Below are positions 1-8,081 of a DNA stretch of 34,082 nt, one piece after another (position 1 is the stretch's first letter; the number at the start of each line of letters is the position of its first letter). Both the position numbers and the translations under genes were made by a program. The notes under the pieces were generated by a model. That model did not search any database. It was not told the DNA's origin and was given only the letters and a program-made list of their open reading frames with translations. This stretch comes from an uncultured Muribaculaceae bacterium (GTDB lineage: Bacteria; Bacteroidota; Bacteroidia; Bacteroidales; Muribaculaceae): NCBI GenBank assembly GCA_947628285.1, contig CANQZK010000004.1:1-34082 (forward strand). Reading direction: 5' to 3'.

Positions 1-234
1 TGCTGATAGCCGCCCTGGCCGCGCTGCTGGTAGCCGCCCTGACCGCGCTGCTGATAGCCGCCCTGGCCGCGCTGCTGGTAGCCGCCCTGACCGCGCTGCT
101 GATAGCCGCCCTGGCCGCGCTGCCGGTAGCCGCCCTGACCGCGCTGCTGATAGCCGCCCTGGCCGCGCTGCTGGTAGCCGCCCTGACCGCGCTGCTGATA
201 GCCGCCTTGGCCACGCTGCTGATAGCCTCCCTGC
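1..234. repeat. Tandem 24-bp coding repeat with a 48-bp alternating higher-order period
   Basis: Nine 24-bp units run from 1 to 216 and a shortened degenerate copy follows to about 234. Units alternate between two forms that differ at two bases (tgctgaTAG/ctGGcc versus tgctggTAG/ctGAcc). Both differences are synonymous third positions (Tyr TAT/TAC, Gly GGC/GGT), so the peptide repeat is 8 residues while the DNA repeat is effectively 48 bp. The unit at 121-144 carries a single T-to-C change that gives Arg. The array probably extends left beyond the window. Confidence 0.95.
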
Positions 235-422
235 TGGTAGCCTCCCTGACGGGGCTGATAATGACGACGTTCGCCGCCTTCGGCACTGTCGTCGCGACGA
301 CTGTAATTTACGCGTTCAAAACGCTGACGCTCGCCGCCTTCAGTCTCGGGGGCGGGAGCTGACGCACCAATACGAGGGCGTTTGGCCTTCTTCTCTTCGT
401 TGGGAATGTTACTGCTATCCAT
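1..422 (-). CDS. 5' part of a gene with QRGQGGYQ-repeat N-terminus, probably an RluB-like rRNA pseudouridine synthase (continues beyond the window)
   Basis: The minus-strand frame opens at ATG 422-420 with MDSSNIPNEEKKAKRPRIGA and stays open to base 1, so the 3' part lies outside the window. Residues 1 to about 60 are charged and Arg-rich. From there the protein is almost pure Gln, Gly, Arg and Tyr, with the octapeptide QRGQGGYQ repeated about nine times after two imperfect copies; one copy has Arg in place of Gln. No folded domain is visible. A charged start followed by an RG/Q-rich disordered tail is what I recall for the N-terminal extension of Bacteroidales RluB-type 23S rRNA pseudouridine synthases, but the catalytic domain is not in view. 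Another RNA-binding protein with a disordered N-terminus is possible. The reading frame and repeats are certain; the function is inference. A promoter lies about 130 nt upstream. Confidence 0.55.
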   Translation of the reverse strand, partial: MDSSNIPNEEKKAKRPRIGASAPAPETEGGERQRFERVNYSRRDDSAEGGERRHYQPRQGGYQQGGYQQRGQGGYQQRGQGGYQQRGQGGYQQRGQGGYRQRGQGGYQQRGQGGYQQRGQGGYQQRGQGGYQQRGQGGYQ

Positions 423-555
423 TTCTAAAAGTGTTTTTTCGTAGTCGGTAACTGAAATAGTTTTCTGCCTCTCGGCACTTCTCTCTTTATTTGAAAATTA
501 TCTAATGTAATAAATGACCATTGATTTGTCGAAACCTTTCTGCTGTTTCAGGCTG

Positions 556-586
556 CAAAGGTACATTTAAATCGACATAAATCCAA
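556..586 (-). promoter_or_regulatory. Bacteroidota-type promoter for the repeat-protein gene
   Basis: Read on the minus strand, TACCTTTG (563-556) matches the TAnnTTTG -7 box, and TTG (586-584) lies 20 nt upstream as a -33 element. Transcription would start near 550, giving a leader of about 130 nt before ATG 422. Confidence 0.65.
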
Positions 587-671
587 TATTCTGACCCTAA
601 ATAAACGCCACCGCCGGGCACCCTGTTTGTTAAATAACGTTAATTACGGGCACCGTAAGCCGTTCGGGCTG

Positions 672-679
672 TAACTTTG
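672..679 (+). promoter_or_regulatory. -7 promoter box directly before the TrmH-like gene
   Basis: TAACTTTG fits the TAnnTTTG -7 box. It ends 7 nt before ATG 687, so the expected transcription start lies at or within a few bases of the start codon and the mRNA may be leaderless. No good -33 TTG is seen 19-21 nt upstream. Confidence 0.5.
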
Positions 680-686
680 CGCCGCA

Positions 687-1490
687 ATGAGACTGATTGA
701 GATTGAATCGCCGCAGCAAAGCGGCCCCGACATATTCTGCCGCCTCACGGAGGCGCAGCTGCGCAACCGGCTCGACCCGGCCAACGCCCTGTTCATAGCC
801 GAGAGCCCCAAGGTAATCAATGTGGCCCTGGATGCCGGCTACCGGCCCGTGTCGCTGCTGTGTGAGCGCCGCCACATCACCGGCGACGCCGCTGCAATCA
901 TAGCCCGCTGCCCGGCGGATATGCCCGTCTACACGGGCAGCCGCGAGGTGCTGGGCTCGCTGACGGGCTACACGCTGACACGCGGCGTGCTCTGCGCCAT
1001 GCACCGCCCGGAGCCGCGTCTGGTGGCCGAGGTCTGCGCCGGCGCCCGCCGCGTGGCCGTAATCGACGGCGTGGTCGACACCACCAACATCGGCGCCATA
1101 TTCCGCTCGGCCGCCGCGCTGGGCATCGACGCCGTAGTGCTCACGCCCACGTCGTGCGATCCCTTCAACCGCCGCTCCGTGCGCGTCTCCATGGGCTCGG
1201 TGTTCCTGATACCCTGGACATGGGATACGCCCGACCTGGACGGCCTGCGCGAGCTGGGATTCAAGGTGGCCGCCATGGCCCTGACCGACGCGTCCGTGCC
1301 CATCGACGACCCGCGCCCGGCAGCCGAGCCGCGCCTGGCCATCCGTCTGGGCACCGAGGGCGACGGCCTGGCGCCTCGCGCCATCGGGCAGGCCGACTGG
1401 GTGGTGCGCATACCCATGGCCCGGGGCGTCGACTCGCTCAACGTGGCCGCGGCCTCGGCCGTAGCCTTCTGGCAGCTCCGCAGCCGCTGA
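687..1490 (+). CDS. SpoU/TrmH-family RNA 2'-O-methyltransferase
   Basis: This 267-residue protein should transfer a methyl group from S-adenosylmethionine to a ribose 2'-OH in rRNA or tRNA, acting in the cytoplasm as a knotted SPOUT dimer. All three SPOUT signatures are visible: motif 1 NIGAIFRSA at residues 134-142 with the conserved Asn and Arg, motif 2 LGTEGDGL at 221-228, and motif 3 IPMARGVDSLNVAAASAV at 242-259. The N-terminal ~100 residues resemble the substrate-binding domain that precedes the SPOUT domain in RlmB/TsnR-like enzymes. Length is normal for the family. The exact target nucleotide cannot be read from sequence. It stands alone, divergent from the repeat-protein gene, with a -7 box almost touching the ATG. 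Confidence 0.9.
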   Translation: MRLIEIESPQQSGPDIFCRLTEAQLRNRLDPANALFIAESPKVINVALDAGYRPVSLLCERRHITGDAAAIIARCPADMPVYTGSREVLGSLTGYTLTRGVLCAMHRPEPRLVAEVCAGARRVAVIDGVVDTTNIGAIFRSAAALGIDAVVLTPTSCDPFNRRSVRVSMGSVFLIPWTWDTPDLDGLRELGFKVAAMALTDASVPIDDPRPAAEPRLAIRLGTEGDGLAPRAIGQADWVVRIPMARGVDSLNVAAASAVAFWQLRSR

Positions 1491-1506
1491 GGGGGCCCGA
1501 ATTTAT

Positions 1507-1543
1507 TCCGTTTTATTCCAACCTTTGTCCGTTTTAGTCCAAC
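1507..1543. repeat. Two 16-bp direct repeats upstream of the etf promoter
   Basis: TCCGTTTTATTCCAAC at 1507-1522 and TCCGTTTTAGTCCAAC at 1528-1543 differ at one base and are spaced 21 bp start to start, two DNA helix turns. They end 24 bp before the -33 element of the etfB promoter, a position that suits an activator-type operator. No regulator gene is next to it. Confidence 0.55.
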
Positions 1544-1567
1544 ATTCGCACTTTTTAAGGTGAATAA

Positions 1568-1598
1568 TTGGCTAAGACGTGAGTTTTTATTACCTTTG
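1568..1598 (+). promoter_or_regulatory. Promoter of the etfBA-acyl-CoA dehydrogenase operon
   Basis: TTG at 1568-1570 and TACCTTTG at 1591-1598 are separated by 20 nt, matching the Bacteroidota housekeeping promoter (TTG, 19-21 nt, TAnnTTTG). Transcription should begin near 1603-1606, leaving an AT-rich leader of about 75 nt before etfB. Confidence 0.75.
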
Positions 1599-1678
1599 CA
1601 ACTCATCATGCACCTGCAGTGCGTGTTCCGATTCTTGCAATTGAAAAGAAATACAATAACTTAACAAGTTAAAAAATT

Positions 1679-2551
1679 ATGAGTTTAAACATCATTGTGC
1701 TTGCCAAGCAGGTGCCCGACACCCGCAACGTAGGCAAAGATGCTATGAAAGCCGACGGTACCATCAACCGCGCTGCTCTACCGGCGATTTTTAACCCCGA
1801 AGACCTCAACGCCCTCGAGCAGGCACTCCGTCTGAAAGACGCACACCCCGGCTCGACCATCACAGTGCTGACAATGGGCCTGCCAAAGGCCGCCGAAGTA
1901 GTGCGCGAAGCCATCTTCCGCGGCGCCGACCGCGGCATCGTCCTGACCGACCGTCCCCTGGGCGGCGCCGACACCCTGGCCACCTCCTACTCCCTGGCCC
2001 AGACCATCCGCACCATCGGCAATTACGACATCATCCTGGGCGGCCGCCAGGCCATCGACGGCGACACCGCACAGGTAGGTCCCCAGATTGCAGAGAAGCT
2101 CGGCCTGCCCCAGGTGACATACGCCGAGGAAATCGTCGGCATCGAGAACGGCCACATCACCGTTAAGCGCCGTCTGGAGCACGGCATCGAGACCGTCAAG
2201 TCTCCCCTGCCCTGCGTGGTGACCGTCAACGGCTCGGCCCCCGAGTGCCGTCCCCGCAACGCCAAGCGCCTGATGAAATACAAATACGCCGTATCGCCCT
2301 CCGAGAAGACCGCTCTAACCCCTGAGATGCAGGCATTCGTGGACGCCCGCCCCTACCTGCAGATTGAAGAGTGGGGCTGCGAGAAAATCCAGGCCGACCC
2401 CGAGCAGATCGGTTTCCCCGGCTCGCCCACAAAGGTCAAATCAGTTGAGAACGTCGTATTCACCGCCAAGGACGCCCGCCGCGTAGAGAACACCGACGCC
2501 GAACTGGAGGCCCTCATCCAAGAACTCATTACCAACCACACCATCGGCTGA
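1679..2551 (+). CDS. etfB: Electron transfer flavoprotein beta subunit
   Basis: A 290-residue EtfB, partner of the EtfA encoded 25 nt downstream. The heterodimer accepts electrons from acyl-CoA dehydrogenase through FAD in the cytoplasm. The start MSLNIIVLAKQVPDT is the typical first strand of the nucleotide-binding fold, and residues 121-138 (GGRQAIDGDTAQVGPQIA) are the conserved EtfB nucleotide-binding segment. This form of the motif also occurs in bifurcating ETFs of anaerobes, so the complex may oxidise NADH and reduce ferredoxin; sequence reading alone does not settle that. ATG 1679 follows an A-rich stretch rather than a Shine-Dalgarno site, as is usual in this phylum. Confidence 0.93.
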   Translation: MSLNIIVLAKQVPDTRNVGKDAMKADGTINRAALPAIFNPEDLNALEQALRLKDAHPGSTITVLTMGLPKAAEVVREAIFRGADRGIVLTDRPLGGADTLATSYSLAQTIRTIGNYDIILGGRQAIDGDTAQVGPQIAEKLGLPQVTYAEEIVGIENGHITVKRRLEHGIETVKSPLPCVVTVNGSAPECRPRNAKRLMKYKYAVSPSEKTALTPEMQAFVDARPYLQIEEWGCEKIQADPEQIGFPGSPTKVKSVENVVFTAKDARRVENTDAELEALIQELITNHTIG

Positions 2552-2576
2552 CAAGTAGCCGCATAATTATACGAAA

Positions 2577-3605
2577 ATGGCAGACAATAACAACCTTATA
2601 GTATATTGCGAGCTCGACGAAGGCCGCGTGGCCGATGTCAGCCTCGAACTCCTCACCAAGGGCCGCAAGCTGGCCGACCGCCTGGGCGTCAAGCTCGAAG
2701 CCCTGGCCGTGGGACACAACCTGGACGGCATCGAAGACCAAATCTTCACCTACGGCGCCGACACCGTCTACAAAGTGGACGACGCCCGCCTCTACCCCTA
2801 CACCTCCAACCCCCACGCCGCCGTGCTGATCAACCTGTTCAAGGAAATCAAGCCCCAGATAGCCCTGATGGGCGCCACCTGCATCGGCCGCGACCTCGGT
2901 CCCCGCGTATCCAGCGCCCTGCACAGCGGTCTGACAGCCGACTGCACATCGCTTGAAATCGGCGACCACACCGACGCCAAGACCAAGAAGGAATACCACG
3001 ACCTGCTCTACCAGATCCGACCCGCATTCGGCGGCAACATCGTGGCCACCATCGTCAACCCCGAGTGCCGTCCCCAGATGGCCACCGTACGCGAAGGCGT
3101 CATGAAGAAAGAGGTGCTCGACCCCGCCCACAAGGGCACAGTCGTCAACCTGGACGCCGCCAAATACGTCAGCGACGAGGACTTCGCCGTTGAAATCATC
3201 GACCGCCAGATAGCCAAATCAAAGGTCAACATCAAGGGCGCTTCCATCGTTGTTGCCGGCGGTTACGGCGTAGGCTCCAAGGAGAACTTCCAGCTGCTGT
3301 TCGACCTTGCCGCCACCCTGGGAGCCGAAGTAGGCGCATCGCGTGCCGCAGTCGACGCCGGATTCATCGAACACGAGCGTCAGATCGGCCAGACCGGTGT
3401 CACCGTGCGTCCCAAGCTCTACATTGCCTGCGGCATCTCCGGCCAGATCCAGCACATCGCCGGCATGCAGGAGAGCTCCATCATCATCTCAATCAACAAC
3501 GACCCCAACGCACCCATCAACGCCATCGCCGACTATGTAATCACCGGCAACATCGAGGAAGTGGTGCCCAAACTCATCAAATATTACAAAAAGAACAGCA
3601 AATAA
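2577..3605 (+). CDS. etfA: Electron transfer flavoprotein alpha subunit
   Basis: A 342-residue EtfA that binds the electron-transferring FAD and pairs with EtfB. The C-terminal FAD domain (about residues 220-342) shows VVAGGYGVGSKEN, GASRAAVDAGF at 253-263, QIGQTG at 269-274 and GISGQIQHIAGM at 286-297, followed by the DPNAPI segment. The N-terminal half is the usual variable domain. It lies between etfB and the acyl-CoA dehydrogenase gene with short gaps (25 and 3 nt), so the three are very likely co-transcribed. Together with a ferredoxin-oxidising RNF complex encoded elsewhere in the window, a bifurcating role is plausible but inferred. Confidence 0.94.
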   Translation: MADNNNLIVYCELDEGRVADVSLELLTKGRKLADRLGVKLEALAVGHNLDGIEDQIFTYGADTVYKVDDARLYPYTSNPHAAVLINLFKEIKPQIALMGATCIGRDLGPRVSSALHSGLTADCTSLEIGDHTDAKTKKEYHDLLYQIRPAFGGNIVATIVNPECRPQMATVREGVMKKEVLDPAHKGTVVNLDAAKYVSDEDFAVEIIDRQIAKSKVNIKGASIVVAGGYGVGSKENFQLLFDLAATLGAEVGASRAAVDAGFIEHERQIGQTGVTVRPKLYIACGISGQIQHIAGMQESSIIISINNDPNAPINAIADYVITGNIEEVVPKLIKYYKKNSK

Positions 3606-3608
3606 GCC

Positions 3609-5311
3609 ATGGCTAACTTTTATACCGACAACCCCGACCTGCGCCACCACCTCAATCACCCGCTGATGCGGCGCATCGTCGAGCTGCGCGAACGCAACTT
3701 CACCGAAGCCGAAAAATTCGACTACGCTCCCCTCAACTTCGACGACGCCATGGACAACTACGAGCGCGTGCTCGACGTCGTAGGCGAAATCTGCGGCGAC
3801 ATCATCGGCCCCAACGCCGAGGCTGTCGACCACCAGGGCGCTTCATGCTCCGGCGGCCGCGCACACTATGCCGACGCTACCGTCACCAACCTTGAAGCCT
3901 GCCGCCAGGCCGGCCTGATGGGCATGTCCATGCCCCGTCGTTTCGGCGGTCTCAACTTCCCCATCACCCCCTACATCATGGCCGCCGACATCGTCAGCCG
4001 CGCCGACACCGGTTTCGAGAACCTTTGGGGCCTGCAGGACTGCGCCGAGACTCTCTATGAGTTCGGCGACGAGGACCAGAAGAGCCGCTACATCCCCGCG
4101 TATGCCAGGGCGAAACCATGTCGATGGACCTCACCGAGCCCGACGCCGGCTCAGACCTCCAGGCCGTCATGCTCAAGGCCACCCAGAAGGAGGACGGCAC
4201 ATGGGTGCTTAACGGCGTGAAGCGCTTCATCACCAACGGCGACAGCGACATCCACCTGGTGCTGGCCCGTTCCGAGGAAGGCACACGCGACGGCCGCGGC
4301 CTGTCCATGTTCATCTATGATAAGCGCAACGGCGGTGTCAACGTGCGCCGCATCGAGAACAAGATGGGCATCAAAGGCTCGCCCACATGCGAACTTGTCT
4401 ACAAGGACGCTCCCGCCGAGCTCTGCGGCAGCCGCCGCATGGGCCTCATCAAATACGTCATGGCTCTGATGAACGGCGCCCGTCTGGGCATCGCCGCCCA
4501 GAGCGTAGGCGTCAGCGAGCTGGCTTACCGCGAGGCCCTGGCCTACGCCAAGGACCGCCGCCAGTTCGGCAAGCCCATCATCGAGTTCCCCGCCGTGGCT
4601 GAGATGATTGCCGTCATGAAGGCAAAACTCGACGCCTCACGCTCACTGCTCTACGAATGTGCCCGCTACGTGGACATGTACAAGATTCTGGACGACATCA
4701 GCCACGAACGCGCCCTCACCTCCGAGGAGAAGCAGGAACGCAAGCACTACAACCGTCTGGCCGACGCCCTCACGCCCATGGCCAAGGGTCTGGGCAGCGA
4801 GTACTGCAACCAGAACGCCTATGACTGCATCCAGGTGCACGGCGGCTCAGGCTTCATGAAGGACTACGCCTGCGAGCGCATCTACCGCGACGCCCGCATC
4901 ACCTCCATCTACGAAGGCACCACCCAGCTGCAGGTAGTGGCAGCCATCCGCCACGTGACCACCGGCACCTACAAGGCCCTCATCGACACCTATGCCGCCG
5001 AGGAAGTTCGTCCCGAACTGGCCGATATCAAGGAACGTCTTGCCGTCCTGACCGGCATGTACACCGCCGCTGTGGAGCACGTTGAAGCATCCGACAACCA
5101 GGCTTACAAGGACTTCATGGCCCGCCGTCTGGTGGAAATGGCCGGCAACATCGTCATGGGCTACCTGCTGATGCTCGACGCCAACCGCAACGAGTCGTTC
5201 ACCGCATCGGCCAACGTATACATCAACCTGGCCGCCGCCGAGGTGACCCGCCACTCCGAATTCATCAACACATTCGACCCCGCTCAGCTCAGCTACTACA
5301 TGGCTCACTAA
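3609..5311 (+). pseudogene. Acyl-CoA dehydrogenase gene interrupted by a 1-nt frameshift
   Basis: Two overlapping frames form one family member of about 567 residues, the long acyl-CoA dehydrogenase found beside etfBA in Bacteroidales. The first frame (from ATG 3609) covers the N-terminal domain up to EFGDEDQKSRYIP and then reads out of family until 4220. The second frame carries TMSMDLTEPDAGSDLQ, the middle beta domain, and the C-terminal helices with RIYRDARITSIYEGTTQLQ, whose Glu in YEGT is the expected catalytic base. Adding one C to the C4 run at 4094-4097 restores IPRVCQGETMSMDL. Both halves are otherwise intact with no further stops, so the change is either very recent, a phase-variable or programmed shift, or a sequencing error. 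If real, the protein is truncated before substrate and FAD binding are complete and EtfAB loses its local partner. Confidence 0.85.
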
Positions 5312-5329
5312 GCCGGTAACCATCATACG

Positions 5330-5366
5330 GGCGGTCGCCGCGACATCTCAGCGGCGGCCGCCTTTT
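5330..5366 (+). terminator. Rho-independent terminator after the acyl-CoA dehydrogenase gene
   Basis: Arms GGCGGTCGCCGC (5330-5341) and GCGGCGGCCGCC (5351-5362) pair over 12 bp with one G-T pair around a 9-nt loop, followed by TTTT. It closes the etf operon 18 nt after the stop codon. Confidence 0.85.
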
Positions 5367-5396
5367 CATTTAATCTGTCAAACCTTAAACATACAC

Positions 5397-7025
5397 ATGA
5401 AACAACTCGCAACCTGCCTTGTGGCACTCACAATGGCCTCCGGCGCCGCCGCACAGCGCACGGCCGATTATCACGTGGTGCCCCTGCCCTCCTCCATTCA
5501 GCCCGATGAGGCCACGGCACCCTTTGCGCTCACATCCGATGTCGTAATCGTCACCGACACCGCCGACAAAGCCATGGCCACAAACGCCCGCCTGCTGACA
5601 GAATACCTCCGCGACCTCACCGGCCTGCAGCTCGACGTCCGCCCCGAGGCCACATCCGCCCCGGCCATCCGTCTGAACTCCGGCGCAGTCCTTTCCGGCC
5701 CCGAAGCCTACCGTCTGAGCGTAGGCCCGCAGGCCGTCAGCATTGACGGCGCCACACCGGCCGGCGTATTCTACGGCATACAGACGCTGCGCAAGTCCAT
5801 CCCCGCCGGGGGCACCGACGCCGTCAGCCTGCCCGCCGTCACCGTCACTGACTCGCCCCGCTTCGCCTATCGCGGCGCCCATCTGGACGTGGCACGCCAC
5901 TTCTTCACGGCCGACTCAGTCAAGCGCTTCATCGACATGATGGCTCTGCACAACATCAACCACTTCCACTGGCACATAACCGACGACCAGGGCTGGCGCG
6001 TGGAAATCAAGAGCCGCCCCCAGCTGACCGTCCGCGGCTCCGTGCGCCCGCAGACCGTCGTAGGCCCCAACACCGGCACATACGACGGCATCCCCCACGG
6101 CGGCTTCTACACACAGGACCAGGTACGCGACATTATCAGCTATGCCGCTGACCGCCACATAACCGTCATACCCGAGATAGACATGCCCGGACACATGCAG
6201 GCCGCGCTGGCCGCCTACTCCGAGCTGGGCTGCACCGGAGGCCCCTATGAGGTATGGCAGCGCTGGGGCATATCCGACGATGTGCTCTGCGCCGGCAACG
6301 ACAGCGTATACGCCTTCATTGACGACGTCCTGACCGAAATCACCGAGCTTTTCCCCTCGAAATACGTCCACATCGGCGGCGACGAGTGTCCCAAGACACG
6401 CTGGAAGGAGTGCCCCAAGTGTCAGCAGCGCATTGCCGAGTTGGGCCTGAAGGACGACGAGCATTTCACCGCCGAGCAGAAACTGCAGAGCCACGTCATG
6501 GCCCATGCCACTCAATTCCTTGCCTCCAAAGGCCGCCGCACCATAGGCTGGGACGAAATCCTGGAAGGCAACGTGGCTCCCGGCTCCATAATCATGTCGT
6601 GGCGCGGCGTGAAGGGCGGACGCCAGGCCGCACTGGCCGGACATGATGCCATCATGACGCCCTGCACCCACCTGTACTTTGACTTCTATCAGTTCAAGGA
6701 CCACGAGGGCGAACCCCTTGCCGCCTCATGGAGCCATCCCGTAGAACTTGTCGACGTATACGGCTACGAACCCGTGCCGGACGACCTCACACCCGAGCAG
6801 GCACGCCACATCATCGGCGTCCAGGCCAATCTCTGGGCCGAGTACATCCCCACCTTCAGCCACGCCGAATACATGGAGCTGCCCCGCATGGGCGCCCTGG
6901 CCGAGGTGCAGTGGTGCGCCGGTCCCAAGGACTTCGACGGCTTCAAGGCCCGTCTGCGCCGTCTGGCCAAGCACTACGGCCTGGCCGGATACAACTACTG
7001 CCGCCGCGCCGTGCCGCAGGACTGA
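5397..7025 (+). CDS. Secreted beta-N-acetylhexosaminidase, glycoside hydrolase family 20
   Basis: A 542-residue GH20 enzyme that removes terminal beta-linked GlcNAc or GalNAc from glycans such as mucin or host N-glycans. A signal peptide is visible at residues 1-20 (MKQLATCLVALTMASGAAAQ), so it is exported, probably to the periplasm. A GH20b-like N-terminal domain (about 25-155) precedes the TIM barrel, which starts at FAYRGAHLDVARHF. The motif HWHITDDQGWRVEIK follows, and HIGGDECPKTRW carries the catalytic Asp329-Glu330 pair of substrate-assisted catalysis. Late motifs WRGVKGG, LWAEYI and ALAEVQWC line the active site. No SusC/D pair or other glycan gene is adjacent, so it is not in an obvious polysaccharide utilisation locus. 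Confidence 0.92.
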   Translation: MKQLATCLVALTMASGAAAQRTADYHVVPLPSSIQPDEATAPFALTSDVVIVTDTADKAMATNARLLTEYLRDLTGLQLDVRPEATSAPAIRLNSGAVLSGPEAYRLSVGPQAVSIDGATPAGVFYGIQTLRKSIPAGGTDAVSLPAVTVTDSPRFAYRGAHLDVARHFFTADSVKRFIDMMALHNINHFHWHITDDQGWRVEIKSRPQLTVRGSVRPQTVVGPNTGTYDGIPHGGFYTQDQVRDIISYAADRHITVIPEIDMPGHMQAALAAYSELGCTGGPYEVWQRWGISDDVLCAGNDSVYAFIDDVLTEITELFPSKYVHIGGDECPKTRWKECPKCQQRIAELGLKDDEHFTAEQKLQSHVMAHATQFLASKGRRTIGWDEILEGNVAPGSIIMSWRGVKGGRQAALAGHDAIMTPCTHLYFDFYQFKDHEGEPLAASWSHPVELVDVYGYEPVPDDLTPEQARHIIGVQANLWAEYIPTFSHAEYMELPRMGALAEVQWCAGPKDFDGFKARLRRLAKHYGLAGYNYCRRAVPQD

Positions 7026-7083
7026 GAAATTTTTGCACCGGGGCCGTGTCACATCGCCGCGCGTGATTCGTAATTATAAATGT

Positions 7084-7551
7084 ATGGACCACGATTCGTT
7101 CACAACGGCATTCATGGCGGCCAGGCTCAAGCTCCGGTCATATGCCTCGCACATACTCAGCAGCACCGACGAGGCCGACGACGCCCTGCAGGACACCTTC
7201 GTGCGCCTGTGGCAGAGCAGTCGCGAGGCCACGCCGGGCTCGCTGAGCGTGATTCTGCGCAATCTGTGCATCGACCGTCTGCGCCACCGCCGCTTCGGCT
7301 CGTCCGAGCCCGTGCCCGAACAGCATTACGAATCGGAGAGCCGCTACATGGCACGCGAATCCCTGGAGCAGGTGATGGACTTCATTGACAACCGCCTCAG
7401 CCGGCAGAACGCCCGGGTATTCAAGATGTACGTCATCGAACAGCTTGATTACGCCGAGATATCCCGCCGCTGCGACATAAGCGTCGAAGCCGCCCGCGCC
7501 ATCGTGTCGCGCACCCGCAAATTACTCAGAAAACGTTTTTACGACAATTGA
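7084..7551 (+). CDS. ECF-type RNA polymerase sigma factor
   Basis: A 155-residue sigma-70-family protein with only regions 2 and 4. Region 2 covers about residues 5-70 (DEADDALQDTFVRLWQSS, then LRNLCIDRLRHRRF). Region 4 covers about 95-155, where DYAEISRRCDISVEAARAIV is the helix-turn-helix for the -35 element. The frame is open further upstream, but ATG 7084 is chosen because family homology starts at MDHDSFTTAF. The stop lies 2 nt before the next ATG, and the next gene has the layout of an anti-sigma factor. The signal it answers to is unknown. Confidence 0.85.
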   Translation: MDHDSFTTAFMAARLKLRSYASHILSSTDEADDALQDTFVRLWQSSREATPGSLSVILRNLCIDRLRHRRFGSSEPVPEQHYESESRYMARESLEQVMDFIDNRLSRQNARVFKMYVIEQLDYAEISRRCDISVEAARAIVSRTRKLLRKRFYDN

Positions 7552-7553
7552 AT

Positions 7554-8078
7554 ATGATTATGAAACCCAACGCATTGCAACAACATGACATAGAGCTGCT
7601 GGCCGAGGCATGGTTCGAGGGCCGCCTTGACCGCGATGAGGAAGCCGCTCTGAGGCAGATCGTAGCCGGATACCGTGGCAAAAGCGAAATCATAGAGCAG
7701 CTGCGCGGTGTCATGGGTTTCGAATGTGCCATGCGGCGCGGTGAACGTCCCGCCCGCCGCTCCCCGCGCCGCTACATCCTCTCGGCCGCGGCATCGCTGG
7801 CCGCGTTGCTGGCCATCGGCGCTGTGGTGCTGTGGCGCACCAACACGGCCCGGCCCGATTCCGACATCAGCGTCTACCGTCAGGGCCGGCCGGTGACCGA
7901 CCGGAACATGGCCCGACGCATAGCCATGCGCGATATGTCGCAGTCACGCCAGTTCATCCGCGAGATGACCAACATGGCCAATACCGAACTTGACCGCACA
8001 TACGCCATCATCAGCGAAACCTCAGCCGACCTGCCCGCCGAACTCCGCCCCCGGTTTGAACACCCGCAAAACAAATAG
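7554..8078 (+). CDS. Probable single-pass membrane anti-sigma factor
   Basis: A protein of about 174 residues directly after the ECF sigma gene. Residues 10-60 form an acidic, helical segment (ELLAEAWFEGRLDRDEEAAL) of the kind that binds sigma in the cytoplasm. An Arg-rich stretch precedes one transmembrane helix at about 75-95 (YILSAAASLAALLAIGAVVL), and about 80 residues would lie in the periplasm. No zinc motif of the ZAS type is seen. The position, topology and 2-nt spacing support an anti-sigma role; sequence alone does not name a family. ATG 7554 is preferred, with ATG 7560 as alternative. The following gene starts 3 nt after its stop. Confidence 0.65.
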   Translation: MIMKPNALQQHDIELLAEAWFEGRLDRDEEAALRQIVAGYRGKSEIIEQLRGVMGFECAMRRGERPARRSPRRYILSAAASLAALLAIGAVVLWRTNTARPDSDISVYRQGRPVTDRNMARRIAMRDMSQSRQFIREMTNMANTELDRTYAIISETSADLPAELRPRFEHPQNK

Positions 8079-8081
8079 TCT

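Noticed and set aside
1-234. Regular 24-bp repeats could suggest a CRISPR array.
   Set aside because: There are no unique spacers; units are directly adjacent, coding in frame and differ only at silent or single positions.
4085-4125. Programmed -1 frameshifting as the main explanation for the split acyl-CoA dehydrogenase.
   Set aside because: No X-XXY-YYZ heptamer is present, only a C4 run, and family members use a single frame; kept only as a remote option.
6748-7083. An upstream extension of the sigma factor into the hexosaminidase gene.
   Set aside because: The extension is out of frame within GH20 coding sequence and unlike any sigma domain; homology starts at ATG 7084.
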